Shown in pieces: positions 1 to 5,252 of a stretch of DNA of 5,968 bases. Position 1 is the first letter of the stretch; every line of letters begins with the position of its first letter. Source of the stretch: an uncultured Lachnospiraceae bacterium (GTDB lineage Bacteria; Bacillota; Clostridia; Lachnospirales; Lachnospiraceae); the NCBI GenBank assembly GCA_958405355.1, contig CATYEA010000127.1:1-5968 (forward strand), given 5' to 3'. Position numbers and translations under genes: made by a program. The notes beneath the pieces are model-generated. The model was given only the letters and a program-made list of their open reading frames with translations, was not told where the DNA came from and ran no database searches.

Positions 1-930
1 AAGGCATCTTTCGTAAATATTCGGGAAACGTTCCCGGACATCCATATCCTTAATTGTCAAGAAAGAAAGCCGTACATAAGGCATGTGATCTTTTGCCATC
101 TGGCGGTGGATTGCCTCCGTCACCACATCCCTCGGAAGAAGCTCATCCACAAACCGCTCTCCCTGCTTATTATATAAAACCGCGCCTTCACCCCGAACCG
201 ACTCGGAAATGAGAAAACTTCGTCCCGGCCGGCACGTATATAAAGTCGTCGGATGGATCTGAACATAATCCATATGCTCTACTTCGATGCCATGTTTTAA
301 GGACAGTGCCAATGCATCTCCTGTTAAGTGAAGGAAATTCGTTGAATGTTCGTAAATTCCGCCAATACCGCCGCAGGCCCAGATGACATCCTGGGCAAAC
401 ACCGGAACCAGTTCTCCTTCCGGCGTTCTTAAAATCACACCGTCACACTGATTATCCCTTGCAAGAATATCAACCATTTCTGTCTGTGTCATAATAGTGA
501 CATTCTTTTGCTCCATAACGCGTTCCAGCAGAGTACTGGTAATCTCTTTTCCGGTAATATCTTCATGGTACAGAATCCGGTTTCTTGAATGGGCCCCTTC
601 TCTCGTATAAAGAAGTTCCCCATTCTCCCTGGCAAAATCCACGCCATAATCAATTAACTGACAAATGACATTCCTGGAAGAACGAATCATAATGTCCACC
701 GATTCTTTTCTGTTTTCATAATGCCCGGCCCGCATTGTATCTTCAAAAAAACTGTCATAATCTGACGCATCATGAAGCACACAGATACCGCCCTGAGCGA
801 GAAAGGAATCGCTTTCTTCCAGTTCTGCCTTTGTAACCATCAATATTTTTGTTGTCTCCGGCAAATGCAATGCTGCAAAACATCCCGCAACACCACAGCC
901 AACAATAATCACATCATACATTCGTTTCAT
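1..930 (-). CDS. nadB: L-aspartate oxidase, N-terminal 310 codons (cut by window edge)
   Basis: FAD-dependent enzyme that oxidises L-aspartate to iminoaspartate, the first step of de novo NAD synthesis, in the cytoplasm. The frame is open from ATG at 930 to base 1, so the C-terminal part lies outside the window. Visible family signatures, in order: the dinucleotide-binding VGCGVAG near residues 10-16; the FAD-contacting LAQGGI at 44-49; REGAHS at 110-115 followed by RIL and DITGKE; ACGGIGG at 186-192; QIHPTTL at 224-230, whose His226 matches the catalytic His of E. coli NadB; SESVRGEGA at 242-250; and LPRDVV at 265-270, whose Arg267 matches the catalytic Arg290 of E. coli. The E. coli motif REGGHS reads REGAHS here, with the Glu kept. 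I chose ATG 930 because AGGG lies 5 bases upstream; an in-frame ATG at 921 has worse spacing. It follows nadA after 11 bases, so the two are almost certainly co-transcribed, with nadC expected next. Succinate dehydrogenase and fumarate reductase flavoproteins are relatives, but the nadA context settles the call. Confidence 0.95.
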   Translation of the reverse strand, partial: MKRMYDVIIVGCGVAGCFAALHLPETTKILMVTKAELEESDSFLAQGGICVLHDASDYDSFFEDTMRAGHYENRKESVDIMIRSSRNVICQLIDYGVDFARENGELLYTREGAHSRNRILYHEDITGKEITSTLLERVMEQKNVTIMTQTEMVDILARDNQCDGVILRTPEGELVPVFAQDVIWACGGIGGIYEHSTNFLHLTGDALALSLKHGIEVEHMDYVQIHPTTLYTCRPGRSFLISESVRGEGAVLYNKQGERFVDELLPRDVVTEAIHRQMAKDHMPYVRLSFLTIKDMDVRERFPNIYERCL

Positions 931-941
931 ACGTTCCCTGC

Positions 942-1853
942 CTATCTGGATAACTCCAGCATGCGCTTTAAAGGTGCGTGTGCCTTATCCATAAAATCCT
1001 CCGGCATTTCCAATCCTGCGCCATCCTGACTCAAAACAGAAATGATCTTATCCAACGTCACCTTTTTCATATCCTCACAAATCTGATGTTCTGCAGCCGG
1101 ATAAAATCTTTTCTCTGGATTTCTCCGCTTCAGTTCGTATAAAACGCCCAACTCAGTGACAATGATAAATTCCAAAGATTCACTGGCTGTCGCATAGTCA
1201 ATGATTCCAGAAGTACTCCCGATATAATCGGCCAGAGCTGTCACTTCTTCCCGGCATTCCGGATGGACAAGAACTTTCGCTTCCGGGTGTTTGTCCAGGG
1301 CAGACTGAACGTCTTCTTTCGTGATCATCGTATGTATCGGGCATCCGCCGTCGTTAAAAATAAACTTCTTTTCCGGAACCTGACGTGAAATATACGTTCC
1401 CAAATGCTGGTCCGGAATAAAATAAATGACCGGGTTCGGAAGGGCTTTTACAACCTTAAGTGCATTTGAAGACGTTACACACACATCGGAATGTGCTTTC
1501 AGCTCAGCAGTGGAATTCACATAACAGACAACAGCCACATCCTCTTTATAAATATCCCGTACTTCTTCAATCTTTGCCACTGTGGCCATATGCGCCATCG
1601 GACAGTCTGCCTCCGGTTCAGGAAGCAATACCTTTTTCTCCGGATTCAGAAGCTTTGCGCTTTCTCCCATAAAGGACACTCCGCAAAGAACAATAGTCTG
1701 TTCCGTGACTTTTGTTGCCATTTCACTTAAATAATAGGAATCCCCCACATAATCTGCAATTTCCTGAATATCATCATCAACATAATAATGTGCCATAATA
1801 ACCGCATTTTTTTCCTGTTTTAAACGCAGAATCTGCGCTTGTTTTTCGTTCAT
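942..1853 (-). CDS. nadA: quinolinate synthase NadA
   Basis: [4Fe-4S] enzyme that condenses iminoaspartate with dihydroxyacetone phosphate to quinolinate, the second step of de novo NAD synthesis. Numbering from the upstream ATG at 1874 (310 residues), the family signatures are MAHYY at 27-31, GDSYYLS at 44-50, CGVSFMGESAKLLNPEK at 64-80, VTSSNA at 133-138, PDQHLG at 154-159, HPEC at 204-207, GSTSGII at 219-225 and PLKRML at 301-306. The three expected cluster ligands are Cys91 (EADC), Cys178 (GGC) and Cys266 (QIC); their spacing of 87 and 88 matches the short thermophile enzymes (about 300 residues). I prefer the start at 1853 (303 residues): GGAGG lies 5 bases upstream of it, and residues 1-7 of the longer form overlap that site and the edge of a hairpin block. 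The ATG at 1874, with AAGGG 4 bases upstream, remains possible. The gene heads a nadA-nadB unit with its own promoter and a likely NiaR operator. Confidence 0.97.
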   Translation of the reverse strand: MNEKQAQILRLKQEKNAVIMAHYYVDDDIQEIADYVGDSYYLSEMATKVTEQTIVLCGVSFMGESAKLLNPEKKVLLPEPEADCPMAHMATVAKIEEVRDIYKEDVAVVCYVNSTAELKAHSDVCVTSSNALKVVKALPNPVIYFIPDQHLGTYISRQVPEKKFIFNDGGCPIHTMITKEDVQSALDKHPEAKVLVHPECREEVTALADYIGSTSGIIDYATASESLEFIIVTELGVLYELKRRNPEKRFYPAAEHQICEDMKKVTLDKIISVLSQDGAGLEMPEDFMDKAHAPLKRMLELSR

Positions 1854-1858
1854 CTCTG

Positions 1859-1863
1859 CCTCC
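1859..1863 (-). promoter_or_regulatory. Shine-Dalgarno site favouring the nadA start at 1853
   Basis: The minus strand reads GTGGAGGCAGAGATG, placing a full GGAGG core 5 bases before the ATG at 1853. It lies inside the first codons of the longer nadA frame that starts at 1874. Its strength and spacing are the main reason to choose the shorter NadA; a start at 1874 would rely on a weaker AAGGG. Confidence 0.7.
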
Positions 1864-1873
1864 ACCCTTTTCA

Positions 1874-1942
1874 TTTAACCCTTATCGCGCGAAGCGCGCC
1901 CATGCGAAGCATCTAACATACGGTATGCCCGAGAGGGTAAAC
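1874..1942. repeat. block of four tandem mini-hairpins in the nadA leader
   Basis: On the plus strand four short perfect inverted repeats sit side by side: CGCGC-GAA-GCGCG (1886-1898), ATGC-GAA-GCAT (1902-1912), CATAC-G-GTATG (1917-1927) and CCC-GAGA-GGG (1928-1937). The first two share the heptamer GCGAAGC, which is known to form an unusually stable DNA mini-hairpin. Partly complementary outer arms, TTTAACCC (1874-1881) and GGGTAAAC (1935-1942), bracket the whole block. It lies in the 5' untranslated region between the nadA promoter and the ribosome binding site, and on the coding strand the loops become TTC. It could be a small dispersed repeat inserted in the leader, or an RNA structure affecting translation or decay. 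The sequence shows the symmetry; either role is inference. Confidence 0.6.
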
Positions 1943-1971
1943 GTTTTTGCCGTTTCTTCAGGTTTCGTTTC

Positions 1972-2000
1972 AGTATAGCACATTTGTTTACAGTTGACAA
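1972..2000 (-). promoter_or_regulatory. sigma-A promoter of nadA-nadB
   Basis: On the minus strand TTGTCA (2000-1995) and TATACT (1977-1972) are separated by 17 bases, and TG at 1980-1979 gives an extended -10. Each hexamer matches consensus at 5 of 6 positions. Transcription would start near 1965, leaving a leader of about 110 bases before the preferred nadA start. The -35 box lies inside the palindrome at 1990-2009, so a protein bound there would block polymerase. Confidence 0.85.
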
Positions 2001-2009
2001 GACACCTGT
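1990..2009. promoter_or_regulatory. 20-bp imperfect palindrome, likely NiaR (YrxA) operator
   Basis: The half-sites ACAGTTGACA and AGACACCTGT pair at 7 of 10 positions, giving ACAGnTGnC...GnCAnCTGT. As I remember it, the ACAGGTGTC-type half-site resembles the motif of the nicotinate-responsive repressor NiaR, which controls nadABC and niacin uptake genes in Bacillus and Clostridia. It covers the -35 box of the nadA promoter, as expected for a repressor. Family assignment rests on similarity and on the regulated genes; no niaR gene is in the window. Confidence 0.65.
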
Positions 2010-2022
2010 CCTTTCTCAGAAG

Positions 2023-3024
2023 TTATATAAATAATATATCGTGGTTAATGGTCTGATAAAAAAGCTTTTCAAAAGCCTCCCGGTCCTTGGTCTGCGCCAA
2101 TGCCCACATCATCTTCGTCACTGTAGCCTCCAGAGTCATGTCATAGGACTCAAAGACAGGGAAATGCTCTTTTAATTCCTTTCCCACTTGATATACGGAC
2201 ATATCACTTCCCTCATGAGTCACCTGAGTCGCCATAACAAGAAATTTTCCGGCTTTCATCCACCGTTCAATGGCATTGTAAAAACTGTCATCTCCGTAAT
2301 TCGGAAGTCCGCCGACTCCAAAGGATTCAATGATCACCCCGTCATAATCGTTGATCAGCGCGTCCAGAATACTGCCGTTCATTCCCGGGACCAATTTCAA
2401 AAGAAAAACCTTTGTATCCATCTCATGACCAAATTTCAACGGACGTACCGTTTGTTCTTTATCATCAATATAGAAAATAATTCTCTTATCATGGATACTT
2501 GCAATATCCGGATAGTTAATACTTGAAAAAGCATTGTAACTTTTAGATCTGGTTTTCTTCGCCCGGGTTCCTGCAATGACTTTACCCCCAAAAACAATGA
2601 CAACGCCATGGGCCCGGTCATCGGACGCAAAACGCAGGCTGTCAAGAAGATTGGACCGTGCATCTGTAATCGCCAGGTCTATCGGTTTCTGTGCCCCGGT
2701 AATCACCACCGGCTTCCGGTTATTTTGAATAAGGTAGGATAAAGCGGCCGCCGTATAGGCCATTGTATCTGTTCCATGGCAAATGACAAAGCCGTCATAA
2801 TACTCATATTTTTTCTCAATCAGTTCGGCCAGAATCAGCCAGTGGGAACTGTTGATATTCGTGCTGTCCAGATTAAAAGGCGCCACGGTATCTATGCGGC
2901 AGAATTCTTCTGCTGAGGGGATATAAGAAATAATTTCCTCCGCTGAAATTTTAGGTGCCAGCCCATGTTCTGTATATTTTGAGGCAATCGTACCTCCTGT
3001 TGCTATCAGCAATATCTGTTTCAT
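2023..3024 (-). CDS. ansA: type I (cytoplasmic) L-asparaginase
   Basis: Hydrolyses L-asparagine to L-aspartate and ammonia. The 333-residue length is usual for the family. Catalytic elements are visible: ATGGTIAS at 8-15 with nucleophile Thr12, DST at 53-55 for substrate binding, HGTDTMAYTA at 83-92 with Thr85 and Asp86 of the second triad, and a Lys at about 157 in AKKT matching the triad lysine. GAQKP at 110-114 and THEGSDMSVYQVG near the C-terminus are also typical. There is no signal peptide or lipobox, since the protein starts directly with the first beta strand (MKQILLIATGG), so a cytoplasmic enzyme is expected. The start at 3024 has GGGAG 3-4 bases upstream. It has its own promoter (3063-3092) and lies 169 bases upstream of the preferred nadA start in the same direction, with no convincing terminator between. 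Its product aspartate is the substrate of NadB, which may explain the neighbourhood. A glutaminase-asparaginase side activity cannot be excluded. Confidence 0.95.
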   Translation of the reverse strand: MKQILLIATGGTIASKYTEHGLAPKISAEEIISYIPSAEEFCRIDTVAPFNLDSTNINSSHWLILAELIEKKYEYYDGFVICHGTDTMAYTAAALSYLIQNNRKPVVITGAQKPIDLAITDARSNLLDSLRFASDDRAHGVVIVFGGKVIAGTRAKKTRSKSYNAFSSINYPDIASIHDKRIIFYIDDKEQTVRPLKFGHEMDTKVFLLKLVPGMNGSILDALINDYDGVIIESFGVGGLPNYGDDSFYNAIERWMKAGKFLVMATQVTHEGSDMSVYQVGKELKEHFPVFESYDMTLEATVTKMMWALAQTKDREAFEKLFYQTINHDILFI

Positions 3025-3062
3025 CTTCTCCCTCTCCGTTCTTTAATTATTTTTATAGCGCC

Positions 3063-3092
3063 AGTATAACAACTCCCTTTAGATGCCGTCAA
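3063..3092 (-). promoter_or_regulatory. sigma-A promoter of the asparaginase gene
   Basis: On the minus strand TTGACG (3092-3087) and TATACT (3068-3063) are 18 bases apart, each with 5 of 6 consensus matches. The start point would be near 3056, giving a leader of about 30 bases. The AT-rich stretch 3100-3140 upstream could act as an UP element shared with the divergent tRNA promoter. Confidence 0.75.
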
Positions 3093-3097
3093 GGGAG
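3073..3097. promoter_or_regulatory. inverted repeat within the asparaginase promoter, candidate operator
   Basis: CTCCCTT (3073-3079) and AAGGGAG (3091-3097) form a perfect 7-bp inverted repeat with an 11-base spacer. One arm overlaps the -35 hexamer and the other lies in the spacer just upstream of the -10. Position and symmetry suit a repressor site. The regulator is unknown and chance symmetry is possible. Confidence 0.4.
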
Positions 3098-3141
3098 GGT
3101 AAAAATTTATTTTAACATAAATATTTGAAACAAATTCATGG

Positions 3142-3170
3142 TTGACGCATAAAATAAAGCAAGGTATAAT
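3142..3170 (+). promoter_or_regulatory. promoter of tRNA-Cys
   Basis: TTGACG (3142-3147), a 17-base spacer and a perfect TATAAT (3165-3170) form a near-consensus sigma-A promoter. Transcription would begin near 3177, five bases before the mature tRNA. No other gene intervenes. Confidence 0.9.
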
Positions 3171-3181
3171 TATTGATGTAA

Positions 3182-3253
3182 GGCGCAGTAGCCAAGTGGT
3201 AAGGCAATGGTCTGCAACACCAGTACGCACCGGTTCAAATCCGGTCTGCGCCT
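3182..3253 (+). tRNA. tRNA-Cys, anticodon GCA
   Basis: A 72-base cloverleaf. The acceptor stem GGCGCAG pairs perfectly with CTGCGCC (3246-3252). The D arm is GCC-AAGTGGTAA-GGC. The anticodon stem ATGGT/ACCAG has four pairs plus a terminal A-G mismatch. The loop CTGCAAC carries anticodon GCA at 3214-3216, and the T arm is ACCGG-TTCAAAT-CCGGT. The discriminator base is T (U73), the key identity base for cysteinyl-tRNA synthetase. CCA is not encoded (CTA follows), so it must be added enzymatically. The gene is a single-tRNA unit with its own promoter and terminator. Confidence 0.98.
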
Positions 3254-3261
3254 CTAAAATC

Positions 3262-3293
3262 AGGTCTGGAAATATAGATTTCCAGACCTTTTT
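3262..3293 (+). terminator. rho-independent terminator of tRNA-Cys
   Basis: AGGTCTGGAAAT (3262-3273) pairs perfectly over 12 bases with ATTTCCAGACCT (3278-3289) across an ATAG loop, and a five-T tract ends at 3293. It begins 8 bases after the tRNA and ends 50 bases before the first candidate start of the membrane protein gene. It should largely insulate that gene from the tRNA promoter. Confidence 0.95.
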
Positions 3294-3332
3294 AATTACT
3301 TTGACAAAAATAGTGTTTTATACCGGAATTAC

Positions 3333-3339
3333 AAAGGAG
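3333..3339 (+). promoter_or_regulatory. Shine-Dalgarno site fixing the membrane-protein start
   Basis: AAAGGAG lies 6 bases before the ATG at 3346 and 3 bases before the one at 3343. The spacing favours 3346. It shows that the long open frame extending upstream to 3142 is not the coding region. Confidence 0.85.
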
Positions 3340-3345
3340 AATATG

Positions 3346-5163
3346 ATGTCATACAGAAAAGATTTAAAGCGCCGCGCGAAACACCGCTTAAAGAAACATT
3401 ACCCGCTCTTTGTGGCTCTCTGCCTGATTGCCGCTTTTATCGGCAGCGAATTCAGTTCATCCCTCAGCATTATCAATTCCGCCAATCCGGAAAATGCCGA
3501 AACCTCCACAGAAGATTCCGCCGCAAATGGCCCGGAAGAAGGGCTGGCGGATGTGATTTTGCATATTATTTCCGGAAATCTGGAAGAAGGCGATGCCCAG
3601 GCCTCCCGGCTTACCGAGCATATGGTCGCCCAATCTGAAAAGAACAGTACAACAGCCTTCGGACGGAGCCGGGGCGTATTTTCCATGTTCATTAACAGCG
3701 TCACTTCCGGTTCGCTGCTCGTCCGGATTGCCATAGGTCTGCAGTCTTTGTTCCAGTCTCAGAGCGTCTCTCTGATGCTTTTGATTCTGTTCAGCATGCT
3801 GATCATTTTCGGCGGATGGTTTCTCACCATTAATGTTTATCCGGTAATTTCCCGAAGAATATTTCTGGAAGGACACTGTTACGATGAAGTACACAGTCAC
3901 CGTCTTCTCTTTCTTTTTAAGATCAAACGCTGGCTGCAGGCCGCATCCACCATGCTCCTTGTCCGCATTTTCAAATTTTTGTGGTGGTGTACCCTGATTG
4001 GCGGCATCATCAAGCATTATTCTTATTATATGGTACCGTTTATCGTCGCAGAAAACCCGGATATTCCGCCGCGGACAGCTATACGGCTGTCATGCCGGAT
4101 GATGAAGGGCCACAAATGGGAATGTTTCGTCCATGAACTTTCTTTTCTGGGATGGATCATTCTGGGAAGTCTGACCCTCGGCGTCAGCGACATTCTTTTT
4201 ACAAATCCCTACACCACAGCCTTTTTCACGGAATATTATGTACATCTTCGCCAACTTGCAAAAGATAAACATATTGAAGATGTGGACCTGTTGAACGATA
4301 CCTATCTTTTTGAGAAGGCAGATTCAAAAACGATTGAAAGTACCTATACAGATATTATTGCCGCTGCCTCCCATCCACAGGTAACCCTGACCGAACTCAA
4401 GGGATTTCATAAATTTATCGCCGATACCTTTGGCGTCACATTCAGTCATTCAAAAACTGAACAGGCCTACGAAAAGGACCAGGCCCGACTTACCCGGATT
4501 GACCGGGAAATTGCCGCATCGGAAGGCCGGGTTTATCCGACACGGCTTTCGCCATTTCCATCCGATGCGAAACGGGAATGGATTGGAACTGTCCACTATA
4601 TCCGGCATTATTCTGTCTGGTCGATTATCGTTATTTTCTTTGCCCTGTCCTTCATCGGCTGGATTTGGGAAGTCAGTCTGCATATGATCACCTACGGAGA
4701 ATTCGTCAACCGGGGCGTACTTTTCGGCCCATGGCTGCCGATTTATGGCACAGGCAGCGTCCTGATTCTATTACTTTTAAACAAATTCCGTAAAAATCCA
4801 CCGCTGGAATTTATTTCAGCCATCACCCTTTGCGGCCTTGTTGAATACTTTACCGGTTATTATCTGGAAATTACCCACAATGGTCAGCGTTGGTGGGATT
4901 ATACCGGCTACTACCTGAACCTTCACGGCCGTATCTGCGCTGAAGGCCTGTTGACCTTTGGCCTCGGCGGCATGTTGATCGTTTATGTTCTGGCTCCGGT
5001 GCTGGACAACCTTATTCGTCAAGTATCTCACAGGATTCTCATTCCTCTGTGTATTGCATTGATCATCCTTTTTGTCTGCGATGAATGCTATTCGTCAATC
5101 CATCCAAACGCGGGAACCGGAATTACTGATTACGCATTCTATTTTTCTTCTCCTTTTTTCTAA
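3346..5163 (+). CDS. integral membrane protein: DUF975-like half joined to CmpB-like (ABC transporter type IV) half
   Basis: A 605-residue multi-pass membrane protein of unknown function. Residues 1-300 resemble DUF975 (PF06161): a basic N-terminus (YRKDLKRRAKHRLKKHYP) before a first membrane segment near 20-34, then segments near 145-165, 203-228 and 264-286, with the landmarks RIFLEG at 171-176, SYYMVPFIVAENP at 226-238 and MMKGHKW at 252-258. Residues 305-415 are hydrophilic, with a charged, probably helical stretch at 368-394. Residues 422-580 resemble the CmpB or putative ABC transporter type IV family (PF06541): a membrane segment near 423-446, NRGVLFGPWLPIYGTG at 455-470, LVEYFTGYYLE at 498-508, RWWDYTGYYLNLHGRIC at 515-531, then two more membrane segments. 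No ATPase motif is present and no ATPase gene adjoins, so transport is unproven. I chose ATG 3346 for its ribosome site; the adjacent ATG at 3343 is possible. No clean promoter was found. Domain names come from pattern memory, not from a profile search. Confidence 0.85.
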   Translation: MSYRKDLKRRAKHRLKKHYPLFVALCLIAAFIGSEFSSSLSIINSANPENAETSTEDSAANGPEEGLADVILHIISGNLEEGDAQASRLTEHMVAQSEKNSTTAFGRSRGVFSMFINSVTSGSLLVRIAIGLQSLFQSQSVSLMLLILFSMLIIFGGWFLTINVYPVISRRIFLEGHCYDEVHSHRLLFLFKIKRWLQAASTMLLVRIFKFLWWCTLIGGIIKHYSYYMVPFIVAENPDIPPRTAIRLSCRMMKGHKWECFVHELSFLGWIILGSLTLGVSDILFTNPYTTAFFTEYYVHLRQLAKDKHIEDVDLLNDTYLFEKADSKTIESTYTDIIAAASHPQVTLTELKGFHKFIADTFGVTFSHSKTEQAYEKDQARLTRIDREIAASEGRVYPTRLSPFPSDAKREWIGTVHYIRHYSVWSIIVIFFALSFIGWIWEVSLHMITYGEFVNRGVLFGPWLPIYGTGSVLILLLLNKFRKNPPLEFISAITLCGLVEYFTGYYLEITHNGQRWWDYTGYYLNLHGRICAEGLLTFGLGGMLIVYVLAPVLDNLIRQVSHRILIPLCIALIILFVCDECYSSIHPNAGTGITDYAFYFSSPFF

Positions 5164-5177
5164 AATTTTCTATTGTA

Positions 5178-5229
5178 TTAAAAAAGAGCTTGTCCAGGGT
5201 GTCTCTTACAAAACACCTGAACAAGCTCT
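5178..5229 (-). terminator. terminator of the peroxiredoxin gene, shared convergent hairpin
   Basis: AGAGCTTGT (5185-5193) pairs with ACAAGCTCT (5221-5229). The stem continues through CAGG/CCTG and TGT/ACA with one mismatch and one bulged base, around a loop of about 10 bases. On the minus strand the stem is followed directly by a run of T (complement of the A-run 5180-5185), so it ends peroxiredoxin transcription 23 bases after the stop codon. On the plus strand only AT-rich sequence follows, so it would be a weaker stop for the membrane-protein gene that ends at 5163. Confidence 0.88.
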
Positions 5230-5252
5230 GATAATAACCTTTATGTATTCAA

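Noticed and set aside
772..1029. Plus-strand open frame across the nadA-nadB junction
   Set aside because: It lies opposite conserved NadB and NadA sequence and has no recognisable domain or ribosome site.
1886..1937. CRISPR array from the tandem short repeats
   Set aside because: The units are 10-13 base hairpins of differing sequence, without constant repeats or unique spacers of CRISPR size, and no cas gene is present.
1854..1970. Riboswitch or T-box in the nadA leader
   Set aside because: I could match no known class. The hairpins are short and independent, there is no T-box motif or terminator T-tract, and the promoter operator already offers a control point.
2188..2526. 112-codon plus-strand open frame within the asparaginase gene
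   Set aside because: It is a shadow of a strongly conserved enzyme on the other strand and has no supporting signals.
3301..3324. TTGACA at 3301 with TATACC at 3319 as a promoter for the membrane-protein gene
   Set aside because: The spacer is only 12 bases, too short for sigma-A, and no better-spaced -10 was found. The promoter of this gene remains unidentified.
3142..3345. N-terminal extension of the membrane protein from the ATG at 3142
   Set aside because: It overlaps the tRNA-Cys gene, its promoter and its terminator and has no ribosome site. A good ribosome site and a family-like N-terminus occur at 3333-3346.
3457..4017. 186-codon open frame on the minus strand opposite the membrane-protein gene
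   Set aside because: It is antisense to a well-supported coding region, has low-complexity charged composition and shows no family resemblance.
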